Notes: generated from the sequence alone by a model not told the origin. A stretch of 64,000 bases of DNA from Mycobacterium sp. OTB74 (GCF_029892685.1 NZ_JARXVD010000018.1:62001-126000); one strand, 5' to 3'; counted from the first letter of the stretch, positions 51,802 to 63,672 are shown. Program-made: numbers and translations.

Positions 51802-52980
51802 GTGGTGGTGGGAACCGAAGCTCAGATCAAGAAACTCGGGTCGATGTTGGTACACCGACTCGATGAGATCGGGCGCAATGTGACCGCGTCGATACGGTCG
51901 AACGTGGAGTTCTACAAGGCCAACAGCCTGGTCCCCGAAGCTGAACTGCTCAAGAGTACTTGCGACAACATCGGCTTCCTGTTCACCAGCGTGACCACCG
52001 GGCAGCCGTTCGACACCTCGCCGGCCGCCGACACGGGAACCAGGCGTGCTGCCGCCGGCGTCCCGCTCCCCGCGGTGATGGCGGCCTTCCGGGTGGCCTC
52101 ACACACGATGTGGGACACCATGGTCGAGATTGCCAACGCGCATCCGGAGATCAGCCGCGACGCGGTGCTGCAGGCGACCGAGCTGATGTGGCAGGCGCAG
52201 GACCTCTACACCGACGCGATGGCCGATGCGTACCGCCACAAGGCGGTCCAGATGGCCACCGACGACTCAGCCGAACGTTCGGCGCTGACGGAGGCGCTGC
52301 TGCAATCGCGGCTCAGCGACGACCGCAGTCTGTGGGAGGTTGCGCAGCTGTTGCGCATTCCGCAGCGGGGCCCGTTCGTAGTCATCGCGGCGGTCTGTCC
52401 GGAGATCGGGAAGCAGGCGTTGCCGGGTGTCGCCGCCAGGCTCCGCAGCCTGGATGTTCGCTCGGCGTGGCGATTGCTGCCCGATATGCAGACCGGCATC
52501 GCCCACGTGCCGTCGAAAACCGAACATACGGCGATGCTGGACCTACTGAACAAGGTTGCCGTCGACCGCATCGGGGTGAGCCCGCAATTCGAAGACTTGG
52601 CCGACACCGCCCAATCGCTGCGGTACGCCCGGGTGGCTGCCTACGCCGGCCGCCCGGCGGGCGTCACCGTGTTCGAGGATTCCGTGCTGGCAGTCGCCGC
52701 GGTCAGCGCGCCCGAGGTGACGACCAAGGTGGCGCAGATCGTTCTCGGCACGTTCGACGATCTGAGTCCCGAGGAACGCGAGGTCCTGCTCGACACTTTT
52801 CGTCGATGGGTGCAGAACAAGGGATCCATGTCTGCCACCGCCGAGCAGATGTACTGCCACCCCAACACGGTGCGATACCGATTGCATCGGATCGAAGAGC
52901 GCACCGGTCGATCTCTTTCGGTGCCAAACGAACTCGCCGAACTGTGTCTGGCTTTCGAGATCCGTTGGAACAGCTGGTAA
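51802..52980 (+). CDS. PucR/CdaR-type helix-turn-helix regulator
   Basis: About 392-residue regulator. The N-terminal two thirds contain an all-helical sensory part (FTSVTTGQPFDTSPAA, PLPAVMAAFRVASHTMW, QDLYTDAMADAYRHK) as in RsbR-like/PucR N-terminal domains, then a GGDEF-like remnant. The C-terminus has the PucR HTH: LLDTFRRWVQNKGS, EQMYCHPNTVRYRLHRIEE. The start is uncertain; GTGs at 51802-51808 and a TTG at 51781 are in frame. It is likely the local regulator for DUF2252 and neighbouring stress genes (inference). Confidence 0.8.
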   Translation: MVVGTEAQIKKLGSMLVHRLDEIGRNVTASIRSNVEFYKANSLVPEAELLKSTCDNIGFLFTSVTTGQPFDTSPAADTGTRRAAAGVPLPAVMAAFRVASHTMWDTMVEIANAHPEISRDAVLQATELMWQAQDLYTDAMADAYRHKAVQMATDDSAERSALTEALLQSRLSDDRSLWEVAQLLRIPQRGPFVVIAAVCPEIGKQALPGVAARLRSLDVRSAWRLLPDMQTGIAHVPSKTEHTAMLDLLNKVAVDRIGVSPQFEDLADTAQSLRYARVAAYAGRPAGVTVFEDSVLAVAAVSAPEVTTKVAQIVLGTFDDLSPEEREVLLDTFRRWVQNKGSMSATAEQMYCHPNTVRYRLHRIEERTGRSLSVPNELAELCLAFEIRWNSW

Positions 52981-52999
52981 CTCACCACCGCGGGAATGC

Positions 53000-53052
53000 T
53001 CGTGTAATCCGAGACACGATTTTCGTCTGATCGTTGTTTACGAGGACAACGA
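53000..53052. repeat. Two adjacent inverted repeats between PucR and the coiled-coil gene
   Basis: First repeat: TCGTGT (53000-53005) and ACACGA (53014-53019), 8-nt spacer. Second: TCGTTGT (53031-53037) and ACAACGA (53046-53052), 8-nt spacer. Both lie in the 133-bp gap after the PucR-type gene. Without T-tracts they are more likely operators than intrinsic terminators, but either is possible. Confidence 0.45.
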
Positions 53053-53113
53053 CCGGGCCGGAGCACGGGCTTAGCATTTTCCGGTAGCCATCACACTGCC
53101 GAAGGAGCGACCC

Positions 53114-53539
53114 ATGCCCAGCAAACTCAGCGAGCAGTTCGACAAGATTTCTGACCGCGCACACGAAGCTTCCGACAAGTTGAAGGATTCCGCGGAAAAC
53201 GCCAAGGACCGCCTCGCGGCCGATGCCCAGAGTGCCCATGACCACGCCGTCGCGAGCGCCGACCGGTTGTCACAGAAGGCCGATGCCGCGCATGACAAGG
53301 CGGCGTCACGCTGGCATGAGGTTCGGCTGAATTGGCAGACGCACGTGGCCAAGGCGCATGCCGATATCGACCGGAAGGAAGCCGAACGCGACGCGAAACG
53401 CGCAGAGCACGACGCCAAGCACGCCGAGGACTACGCTGTGGATGCGATTGATTTCGCCCTCGCCGCAATCGACGAGGCCCAGGCGGCCGTCCTCGACGCA
53501 ATGTACGCACGCGCCAACGCCGTCGCACTCAGTTCCTGA
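53114..53539 (+). CDS. LEA-like/apolipoprotein-like coiled-coil protein
   Basis: 141-residue, highly charged, helix-forming protein with no Cys and only one Trp pair. Ala/Asp/Lys-rich near-repeats such as ASDKLKDSAENAKDRLAAD and SADRLSQKADAAHDKAASRW give an 11-residue amphipathic periodicity typical of LEA group 3-like or apolipoprotein-like proteins. It also resembles the heparin-binding haemagglutinin type of Lys/Ala repeats but lacks its N-terminal part. ATG 53114 is preceded by GAAGGAG. A role in membrane or desiccation/starvation protection is inferred from composition only. Confidence 0.7.
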   Translation: MPSKLSEQFDKISDRAHEASDKLKDSAENAKDRLAADAQSAHDHAVASADRLSQKADAAHDKAASRWHEVRLNWQTHVAKAHADIDRKEAERDAKRAEHDAKHAEDYAVDAIDFALAAIDEAQAAVLDAMYARANAVALSS

Positions 53540-53578
53540 CCGGCGACACCCGGCGCCGGACGCGTCCGGAGGTGTTCA

Positions 53579-56313
53579 GTGACGGCCGATGCAGGTGCGG
53601 AGCGGCGCCGAGTCGAGGGGTTCGGCCGATTGGATCTCGGCCTTCGCCAAGCCAGTGAGTGGTACCTGTGGGGGCCGTACCTGAGCGAACGGCAATGGGG
53701 CACAGTCCGAGAGGACTACAGCGCAGACGGTGACGCGTGGGACTACTTGCCACATGATCAAGCGCGTTCGCGCGCATATCGGTGGGGCGAGGATGGGCTG
53801 GCCGGGTTCTGCGATATCGAGCAACGGCTGTGCTTGGCGCTGGCGTTGTGGAACGGTCGGGACCCGATCCTCAAAGAACGCGCGTTCGGGCTGACCGGCA
53901 CCGAAGCCAACCACGGCGAGGACGTCAAAGAGTACTGGTGGAACCTCGACGCTGTGCCCAGCCACGCGTGGAATTCCTGGCGTTACCACTACCCGCAGGG
54001 GGAATTCCCGTATCTCGATCTGCTGCAAGAGAATAGGCGGCGAAGCCGGACCGACCCGGAATACGAGTTGCTCGACACCGGTGTGTTCGATGACGACCGG
54101 TACTGGGTGGTCGACGTCCGGTACGCCAAGGCGTCGCCGACCGATGTGCTGATGACGGTCGCGGTGACCAACGCCGGGCCACAGACCGAACAGCTGCATG
54201 TGCTGCCCACACTGTGGTACCGCAACACCTGGTCCTGGGAGGTGAACCAGAGCCCGCCAAGGTTGGCCGCCCGCGATGACGGCACCGTCGCCGTCGAGCA
54301 TCCGTTCCTCGGCGCCCTCGAATTGCTGTGCGGGCCTGGACCGGACAGCCGTCTGCCGGAGCTGTTGTTCTGCGACAACGAGACGAACATCCGGCGGCTG
54401 TTCGGTGCAGCGTCTGGCCCGCAATGGCCTAAGGACGGCATCAACGACCACGTTGTCGCGGGTGCCGCCACCGTGAACCCGCAACGGTTGGGCACAAAAT
54501 GTGCGGCGTGGTACCGGCTCGACGTGCCCGCCGGCGGGACGGTCGAGTTGCGGTTGCGGTTGCGTCCGGCGACGCCTGCGGTGAATTCGTCGGCTGCGCT
54601 CGGTACGGACTTCACTCAGGTCTGTGCCCAGCGCCGTGCCGAGGCCGACGAGTTCTACGCCGAAATCACTCCTACCGCAGCGTCTTCCGACGAAGCGTCA
54701 GTGATGCGCCAGGCCTTCGCGGGTATGCTGTGGAGCAAGCAGTTCTACTACTACGACGTGACCCGCTGGCTCGACGGCGATCCAGCCCAGCCGTCGCCAC
54801 CGCCGCAGCGCCGCGCCGGTAGGAACTCCCGATGGCGCAATTTCGAAGCATTCGATGTCATGTCGATGCCGGACACCTGGGAGTATCCATGGTTCGCTGC
54901 ATGGGATTTGGCGTTTCACTGCGTCGCGCTGGTGCACGTCGACCCGGCGTTCGCCAAATACCAACTATCGCTGTTGTGCCGGGAATGGTTCCAGCATCCC
55001 AACGGTGCGTTACCTGCTTACGAATGGGACTTCGGAGACGTCAACCCGCCGGTGCAGGCGTGGGCCGCTCTTGAGGTGTTCGCCATCGACGGTGGGCGTG
55101 ACTTCGATTTCCTCAGCCGCGTCTTTGACAAACTCCTGGTGAACTTCACCTGGTGGGTGAATCGCGAAGACGCCAATGGATCCAACCTCTTCGAGGGCGG
55201 GTTCATGGGGCTGGACAACATCGGCCCGATCGACCGGTCCCACCTGCCGGTACATGGAGTCCTCGAACAGTCCGACGCCACCGGTTGGATGGCAACCTAC
55301 GCGCTGTCCATGGCGACCATCGCGGCAATCTTGCACGGGTCCGGTCACCGGCCGGCGCTGGACCTGGTCCAGAAGTTTCTCGAGCACTTCGCCGGCATTT
55401 CCGAAGCCCTTGAAACACTGGGTCTTTGGGATGAGAAAGATGGATTGTTCTACGACCGTCTGTTGCTGGGTGACGGCAGCGCGGTGTCGGTCCGGGTTCG
55501 GTCCATGGTGGCGATGATCCCTCCGCTGGCGGCAGCGGTTGTTAATGAAGAGGTCATTGACCGGACGCTTGTGACTGACAAGATGTTCGCTGATTATCTG
55601 CGACGCCACGGGCTGGGAGGGACCAAGGAGATGGCCGACGCCGGGATCCTGCGGGGGACACCTGGGTGTCGGCGGCTCTTGGTCGGTGTGACCGGTGTGG
55701 ACAAGGTGCGGCGGTTGTGCGCGACCCTGTTCGACCCCACAGAATTCCTGTCGCCGCATGGGCTGCGTTCGCTGTCCGCCTACCACCGGCCCCATCCGTA
55801 CGTGCTGGATGTCGCCGGCGTGCGGGCCGGGGTGGACTACGAACCGGCCGAATCGACCACTACGATGTTCGGCGGCAACTCCAATTGGCGTGGCCCAGTG
55901 TGGTTTCCGCTCAACTACCTGGTGGCAGCCACCCTGGAGCGCTATCACGAATTCTTTGGCGACGATTTCACCGTCGAGTATCCGACTGGATCGGGGACCG
56001 AAGTCACGCTGGATGTCGTCGCAGACGATCTGTGGGCGCGGCTGGTATCGCTGTTCCTGCGCGACGGTAACGGCCGGCGTCCGTGCTTCGGCGGAACCGA
56101 ACGCATGCAGACCGACCCGCGCTGGCGGGACAACCTGTTGTTCCACGAGTACTTCCACGGCGACAACGGCTCCGGCCTCGGGGCATCCCATCAGACCGGT
56201 TGGACCGGTTTGGTGGCCGACGTAATCCGGCGCCGGCACCGCGCCTATCCGTCGGTATCGGCCGTCATCGGGCGGCTGGCACAACCGATCGAGCAAGGGG
56301 AAGAACAGATTCC

Positions 56314-56317
<4 letters not shown>
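53579..56317 (+). CDS. GH63-type (MGH1-like) glycoside hydrolase, large
   Basis: 912-residue glycosidase with an (alpha/alpha)6-barrel in the C-terminal two thirds. DTWEYPWFAAWDLAFHCVAL (about 435-455) is the GH63 motif with the catalytic acid Asp region. WRGPVWFPLNYLV near residue 765 and the C-terminal HQTGWTGLVADVI are further signatures. The N-terminal third is beta-rich. Family members cleave alpha-glucosides or mannosyl/glucosylglycerate-type compounds; length about 900 is shared by a poorly studied bacterial/fungal subgroup. No signal peptide, so intracellular. GTG start; its stop overlaps glgX (ATGA). Confidence 0.82.
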
Positions 56318-58422
<2,105 letters not shown>

Positions 58423-58438
58423 CCAGTGCCGCGGTGGG

Positions 58439-59521
58439 CTAACCGGCCGCGGTGCCGAACAGCAGGCCCAGCAGATAGGTGACCGTCGCGGCACCGTAGC
58501 CGATCACCAACTGGCGCAACGCACGTCGTAGCGGTGGGCCACCGGACAGCAGGCCCACGATCAGCCCGGTCGACAGTAGTGCGATCCCCACGAGCACTGC
58601 GGAGGTCACCACCGCGACTAACCCAGTGGCCCCAAATAGGTAGGGCAACACCGGAATCAGCGCACCGGATGCGAAGAACAGGAAACTCGACACGGCGGCC
58701 CGCCATCCGGTTCCCACGGCTTCGTGCTTCGCGGTGGCGGCCTCGCCGAGTGGTGCCTCCCCGACGGTCCCGGATTGAAGATTGGCGAACACCTCGGCGG
58801 CCCGGTCGGCGGCATCTTGCGGGGTCATGCCGCGGGCGCGATATACAAGCTCGAGTTCGTTGGCGTCGACGTCGAGCGCCTGCACTGCGGTACCGGCCGC
58901 TGCACTGGGGGTCGACGCCTCCAAGAGCTCGAGCTGAGAGTTGACCGAGACGTACTCACCGGCACCCATGGACAGTGCGCCGGCGATCAATCCGGCCAGC
59001 CCGGTGGCCAGAATCGTCTGATTGGAAACGCCCGTGGCACTGATTCCGAGAACCAGTGCCAGGTTGCTGACCAGTCCGTCATTCGCACCGAACACGGCGG
59101 CGCGGAAGCTGCCCGACAGCTGGTCGCGACCCCGGCTGGCGAGCGCACGGACCACCTCCATGTGGATGCGCTCGTCGGCCGCCATGGTGGGCGTGGCGTC
59201 GACATCACTCTCATAGGCCGAACGGGCTTCGGCACGCTGTGCCAGGGCCAGCGTGAAGACCGAACCGAGGTGCCGGGCCATGAAACCCAATGCGCGGGTG
59301 CGAATGTCGGGGCGCCGGGGCGTCCCCACCTGATCGCCGAGCAAGGTCAGCCAATGCTGCTCATGTCTGCCTTCGGCGGCTGCCAACTCCAGCAGGATTT
59401 CGCGCTCGGTGCCCTGCCGCCGCTGCGCGAGATCCCGGTAGACGGCTGCCTCGGCGCGCTCATTGGCGAGGTACTGTCGCCACCGCCGCAGCTGCGACGC
59501 GGTGGGCTGCGGAGCCGCCAT
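58439..59521 (-). CDS. Rubrerythrin-like/VIT1 fusion iron or manganese transporter
   Basis: 360-residue protein with an N-terminal ferritin-like domain (about 1-130; YLANERAEAAVYRDLA, ELAAAEGRHEQHW and DERIHMEVV give Glu/His ligands). A VIT/CCC1 membrane domain follows, with AAVFGANDGLVSNLALVLG, GAGEYVSVNSQLELLE and the C-terminal helices. It resembles the MbfA-type iron exporters of bacteria that protect against iron and peroxide stress. It is 15 nt behind msrB in the same operon and converges with glgX. Confidence 0.9.
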   Translation of the reverse strand: MAAPQPTASQLRRWRQYLANERAEAAVYRDLAQRRQGTEREILLELAAAEGRHEQHWLTLLGDQVGTPRRPDIRTRALGFMARHLGSVFTLALAQRAEARSAYESDVDATPTMAADERIHMEVVRALASRGRDQLSGSFRAAVFGANDGLVSNLALVLGISATGVSNQTILATGLAGLIAGALSMGAGEYVSVNSQLELLEASTPSAAAGTAVQALDVDANELELVYRARGMTPQDAADRAAEVFANLQSGTVGEAPLGEAATAKHEAVGTGWRAAVSSFLFFASGALIPVLPYLFGATGLVAVVTSAVLVGIALLSTGLIVGLLSGGPPLRRALRQLVIGYGAATVTYLLGLLFGTAAG

Positions 59522-59536
59522 TTCGGAAGCGCTCTC

Positions 59537-59953
59537 TCAGCTCTCGGTCGGCACCAGGCGCAGTGAGATCGAGTTGATGCAGTAGCGCTGATCGGTCGGG
59601 GTGGGGTAGCCCTCGCCCTCGAAGACATGTCCGAGGTGGCTGTGGCAGTTGGCGCACAGCACCTCGACCCGGCGCATACCCAGGCTGTTGTCGACCCGCA
59701 GGATCACCGCGTCCGAATCGGCCGGGTCGAAGAATGACGGCCAGCCGCAATGGGATTCGAATTTCTCGGTGCTGCGGAACAGTTCGGCGCCGCACGCCCG
59801 GCACTGATAGACGCCTTCGGTCTTGGTGTCGGTGTACTCGCCGGTGAACGGCCGCTCGGTGCCGGCTTGGCGCAGCACATGGAATTCTTCGGGACTCAGC
59901 TTCGCGTGCCACTGGTCGTCGCTGAGTTCGACTTTGGGTGGCGGGATGCTCAT
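59537..59953 (-). CDS. msrB: Peptide-methionine (R)-S-oxide reductase MsrB
   Basis: 138-residue MsrB, which reduces methionine-R-sulfoxide. Zinc-binding CxxC pairs are CRACG and CANCHS, GWPSFFDP is the substrate loop, and the catalytic Cys is in DQRYCINSISL. HCGWPSF supplies the His. It starts with the ATG overlapping the aftC stop (ATGA), as in Rv2674 after Rv2673. Confidence 0.97.
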   Translation of the reverse strand: MSIPPPKVELSDDQWHAKLSPEEFHVLRQAGTERPFTGEYTDTKTEGVYQCRACGAELFRSTEKFESHCGWPSFFDPADSDAVILRVDNSLGMRRVEVLCANCHSHLGHVFEGEGYPTPTDQRYCINSISLRLVPTES

Positions 59954-61224
59954 GAGGCCAGGTTAGCGTCAGGCCGGTCATCAGACAGCCATAGTGGGTC
60001 GATGCCCTGATCCAGGCGACCGTCCTTCTTGGCGTCGAGATAGCGGTAGTACAGCGCGCAGAACACCACGATGAGCATCAGGGACCAGCCGTAGGTGATC
60101 TTGGCGTACTCCAGGAATCGGCCTGTGGTGGGCCAGCGCCACATCAGATAGCGGTCCATGGTGAGGAAGCCGTACACGCCGAGCCAGGCCGGCCAGTTGC
60201 GGATCACCGACCGCGGCAGCACCACCGTCATCAGGAATGGGAACAGCATCATGGAGTAGTAGCCCTGGGCCAGCGACAGCACGAGCCACGAGGTGATCAG
60301 CAGCACGCCCGAGGAGGTCAGCATCCAGAACAGCTGGTCGCGCTCGCGGTAGTAGCGGTACAGCAGCCATAGGCTGGCCGCCGCAAGCATCACGAATGCG
60401 ACCCGCAGCGCCATGATGAGCCACATGGGTAGCCCGTAATAGATTCCGTTGCCCAGGATGGCGGAGTTGAAGTAGTCGCGGGTCTGCATGATGTACGGCA
60501 GCGTGTTGCGCACGAAGCCCGTGGGGTCCGCCGAAAGCGGCCAGGCCACGGCGTTGAACACGATGGGCACCGCGAACGCCGTCACCAACGCCCGCCACTG
60601 TCGGTTCAGCAGCGGCAGCAGCAGTAGTACGCCCAGCAGCGGCTTGACCACCAGCGTCAGCCCGATGGCGGCACCGGCCAGCCACTGGTGGCTCTGCTTG
60701 CCGTCCAGCAGCCAGCGGAAGAACAGCACCTCGGCCAGCAGGATGCAGCCGTTGACATTGGTGAAAACCAGTGTGTTGGTGACCGATTCGGTGCAGAACA
60801 TGGCCAATAGCAGGGCCGGCAGCGCCACCGAGGTCAGCGAGAACTTGAACAGCCGTACCAGAAGGCAGGCGGCGATGATGATGGCCACCGTGTTGAACGC
60901 CACAAACCAGAATCGCGAAGCAAACTCCGGCAGATAGCCGAACGGAGCCAGCAACAGTGTGCCGCCCGGCGGGTACAGGTAGTGCGGGTCGACGTAGTTG
61001 AAGTGCTCGTTGTAGATGGCCCAGTGCCGCCGGAAGTTCGACACCGCGCGGTACACGGGGCCGAAGTCGTCGGTGATGTAGCCGTTGGTGGTCAGCACGT
61101 AGCTGCGATGGAAGATCGCCATGATCGCCAGCGGCCACAGGGCGGACCGCACCACATCAGAGGTGCTGGGTGCCGAGGTACGGGGGCTGAAGACGCTCAG
61201 AAGCGAAGCGGGGCGCGTCACCAC
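59950..61224 (-). CDS. aftC: Arabinofuranosyltransferase AftC
   Basis: 424-residue GT87-type membrane glycosyltransferase using decaprenyl-phosphoryl-arabinose to add alpha-1,3 branches to arabinogalactan and lipoarabinomannan. About ten hydrophobic helices are visible. The first periplasmic loop GYITDDFGPVYRAVSNF carries the Asp pair expected for catalysis, and YVDPHYLYPPGGTLLLAPFG follows. GTG GTG at the start; the first is used. Position matches Rv2673. It is the third gene of the leftward operon. Confidence 0.93.
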   Translation of the reverse strand: MVTRPASLLSVFSPRTSAPSTSDVVRSALWPLAIMAIFHRSYVLTTNGYITDDFGPVYRAVSNFRRHWAIYNEHFNYVDPHYLYPPGGTLLLAPFGYLPEFASRFWFVAFNTVAIIIAACLLVRLFKFSLTSVALPALLLAMFCTESVTNTLVFTNVNGCILLAEVLFFRWLLDGKQSHQWLAGAAIGLTLVVKPLLGVLLLLPLLNRQWRALVTAFAVPIVFNAVAWPLSADPTGFVRNTLPYIMQTRDYFNSAILGNGIYYGLPMWLIMALRVAFVMLAAASLWLLYRYYRERDQLFWMLTSSGVLLITSWLVLSLAQGYYSMMLFPFLMTVVLPRSVIRNWPAWLGVYGFLTMDRYLMWRWPTTGRFLEYAKITYGWSLMLIVVFCALYYRYLDAKKDGRLDQGIDPLWLSDDRPDANLAS

Positions 61225-61256
61225 CGAACCCTATAACGAGGGGTCATACCGACAAG

Positions 61257-62831
61257 CTAGGCCGGGCAGTATGTGTCTGTGTCAGGAAGTTTGCCGCTGT
61301 TCAGATATGCCTGAACCGGCGGCAGCGCGCACGGCGTGTAGACGATGGCGCCGTGGCCGGTGCCCTGCCACATCACCCGTCGACTGTTGGTGCCGGCATT
61401 GATCGCCATCGCAGAGACCGCCGCGACTCCCTCGTTGCCCACGATGGGGTCGTTCTGTACGCCGAGCAGCAGGATCGGCACCTTCAGTTGCTTGGGCGCC
61501 GGTGGTGTCGGGCTGTTCGGCCAGCTGAGGCATTTGGCCAGGCTCAGTGCGCCGGTGTTGCCGAACTGCGGATACAACTTCGGCCAGGCGACCACGAGCT
61601 CGCGCACCCGGTCCGGGGTGGGCCGGTTCAAGGAGTCGTTGCAGACGTTGACGAACTGTCCGTCGGTTTGGCGCATTGCGGCCGCGGCGTCGCTCAATGC
61701 GGTCAACGCGGTGGCGTCGCCGCCGCGGGCGGCTGCGAGTGCGTCACCCAGTGCGGCGTTGCCGGCCGGACCGGTGCCGCGCGGGTAGCCCAGTGCGGTG
61801 GTGATGGCTCCGGTCAGCTGGGAGGTGGACGTCCCGCCGGCACCCCGGCCCGCTCGGGTCTCGGCGAGCATGCCGTCGACGGCGCCCTTGGGGTCCGGAC
61901 CCAGCGGGCAGTTGGTTGCCACGCACTGTGCGGCGAAGGCGTCCAGTGCAGCCTGCTCGCCCTTGACCCGCTGCTCGGCTGTGGCCTCGGCGGTAATGCC
62001 AAGGGGCAACGGCGAATCGAGAACCAGCCGGGAAACCTTCGTCGGGTGCGAGGAGGCGTAGGCCAGCGCAACCTGCGCGCCGTTGCCGATCCCGAGCACC
62101 GCCAACGTCGGGACGTCCCAGGTGCTGCGCAGCCGCTCCAGATCGTCGGCACTGTGGGCGTTGTCGTAGTCCGACGATGCCGGGGCGATGGTGTCGGTGC
62201 AACTGGTGGTGGCCGACTGGGCGACCGCGGCCAGATTGGCCACCGGGTCGTCGCCGGACTGGAACTGGGCCTGGTCCAGCATGTCCTGGCGATCGTTGAC
62301 GTCACGGCAGTTGATCGGTGACGACATGCCCATTCCGCGCCGGTCGACGGCAACCACCGGGTGCACCTTGAGCACGTCGGTGCCCGAATGGGTCAGCCAC
62401 ACGGGCAACTGCCGCGACGACGGCAGGTCGGTGCCGGTGGTCATGACGATGGGGCCGGCGTCCTGCGGGGTGCTGTCGAGGCGGGCCCGTACCACGCCCA
62501 TGTTGACCGTGCCGGCCGCACCGTTGAGCGCGTCGAGGTCGGCGTCGTAGGTGGCGCAGTCCAGCTTGACGCCGGGCGCCGGCGGTGTGGCCGCGTCACC
62601 GAACACCTGCGCCGTGCAGTCGTGCCAGGTCAGGTCCTTCTTGGGGGCTGCGATCGGCGGCGGTCCCTCGGGTGCCTTGGTCGTCGTGACAGCACCCTGC
62701 GGGTGTGCCCCGGAGTTGGTGGCATAGCGGGGATTGGCGGCCAGCACGGGAGCGCACCCCGCCACGACAGTCGACAGCACCACGGTTGACACGCTCAAGG
62801 CCGGGAGCAGCTGACGACGCATGGTCACCAC
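61257..62831 (-). CDS. TAP-type alpha/beta hydrolase-like lipoprotein, nucleophile missing
   Basis: 524-residue secreted protein with a lipobox (VVAGC, Cys about 26) after a signal peptide, so likely anchored to the outer face of the membrane. The body resembles tripeptidyl aminopeptidase-like hydrolases (Rv2672-type): RRGMGMSSPINC, AVLGIGNGAQVALAYA, then an acid in GVQNDPIVGNEG and His in GTGHGAIVYTPC. But the nucleophile elbow reads G-I-G-N-G with Gly (codon GGC) where Ser is expected. Seven Cys may form disulfides. An ATG at 62822 is an alternative start. Confidence 0.82.
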   Translation of the reverse strand: MVTMRRQLLPALSVSTVVLSTVVAGCAPVLAANPRYATNSGAHPQGAVTTTKAPEGPPPIAAPKKDLTWHDCTAQVFGDAATPPAPGVKLDCATYDADLDALNGAAGTVNMGVVRARLDSTPQDAGPIVMTTGTDLPSSRQLPVWLTHSGTDVLKVHPVVAVDRRGMGMSSPINCRDVNDRQDMLDQAQFQSGDDPVANLAAVAQSATTSCTDTIAPASSDYDNAHSADDLERLRSTWDVPTLAVLGIGNGAQVALAYASSHPTKVSRLVLDSPLPLGITAEATAEQRVKGEQAALDAFAAQCVATNCPLGPDPKGAVDGMLAETRAGRGAGGTSTSQLTGAITTALGYPRGTGPAGNAALGDALAAARGGDATALTALSDAAAAMRQTDGQFVNVCNDSLNRPTPDRVRELVVAWPKLYPQFGNTGALSLAKCLSWPNSPTPPAPKQLKVPILLLGVQNDPIVGNEGVAAVSAMAINAGTNSRRVMWQGTGHGAIVYTPCALPPVQAYLNSGKLPDTDTYCPA

Positions 62832-62849
62832 AGTAGCGATCGCGGGTCG

Positions 62850-63638
62850 TCAGCCCGTCGAGCGGACGTAGCGCGTGTACAGGTAGCCCTGGTCGTCGGT
62901 GAGGACGTGGCTGCGGCTCAGCCGGGTGTGCGCCTCCCCGGAACCGGTGGCGATTCGCCGGGCCCGGCCGCCGACCAGAACGGGCGCGATCGTCACGCAC
63001 ATCTCGTCGATCAGATCGTCCTCGATCAGCATGCTCAGCAGCGACGGTCCGCCCTCGGTCAGCACCCGCAACAGTCCACGTTCGGCGAAGACGCGCAGCA
63101 TCGCGTGCGGGTCGACCCGGTAGGAGGCGGTGTCCGAGGCGTCGATGACCTCGGCCAGCCCGGCGAACCGGCGGCAGGTGTCCTCGATGTTGTCGCGGCA
63201 GGTCAGGATCAGTGGCTGGACCTCGGCGCGGGTGAACAGCTTCGCGTCGTGCGCAAAATCCGCGGAGTGGGTGACCACCGCAATGGGCGGCACTTCGGCC
63301 TGGCCGCGATGCTGACGCAGCTGGCGCTGGGCGGCCGACATCTGGGCCCCGGAGTAGTTCTCGATGCGGACCGTGGCTGCGCCGACCAGGATGACGTCGG
63401 CCTCCTGGCGCATCAGGGCAAACAGCGCCCGATCGCCGGGGCCGGCCAGGCCGCCGGAGCGGCCGTCGTCGGTGGCACCGCCGTCCAGGCTGGAGATCAT
63501 GTTTGCCCGGACCCAGGGTCTGCGCAGTTGGTCGGGGTAGGTGTACAGCGGGGCCAGCGCAGCGTCGTCGTCGCCGTCGAACGCCGCACCGACCGCGCTC
63601 AGCGCTGTGAGCTGCGTCGCAGCGTCAGGATCGGACAC
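62850..63638 (-). CDS. RibD C-terminal domain reductase (Rv2671-type)
   Basis: 262-residue NADPH-dependent reductase of the RibD_C/DHFR-like fold without a deaminase domain. RPWVRANMISSLDGGATDDG begins the fold, DVILVGAATVRIENYSG and VLTEGGPSLLSMLIEDDLIDE are the NADPH-binding segments. It matches Rv2671, which can act as an alternative dihydrofolate reductase and, when overexpressed, gives para-aminosalicylate resistance (published knowledge). The GTG start is 34 nt from the divergent zapE start; it heads the operon running through aftC, msrB and the VIT gene. Confidence 0.88.
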   Translation of the reverse strand: MSDPDAATQLTALSAVGAAFDGDDDAALAPLYTYPDQLRRPWVRANMISSLDGGATDDGRSGGLAGPGDRALFALMRQEADVILVGAATVRIENYSGAQMSAAQRQLRQHRGQAEVPPIAVVTHSADFAHDAKLFTRAEVQPLILTCRDNIEDTCRRFAGLAEVIDASDTASYRVDPHAMLRVFAERGLLRVLTEGGPSLLSMLIEDDLIDEMCVTIAPVLVGGRARRIATGSGEAHTRLSRSHVLTDDQGYLYTRYVRSTG

Positions 63639-63660
63639 GTGGATAATTCCAGCACGTCGC

Positions 63661-63666
63661 TATGGT
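63661..63666 (+). promoter_or_regulatory. Candidate -10 of a leaderless zapE transcript
   Basis: TATGGT ends 6 nt before the ATG at 63673, with no Shine-Dalgarno sequence, as for several other core genes in the window. Confidence 0.35.
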
Positions 63667-63672
63667 GCCTGC

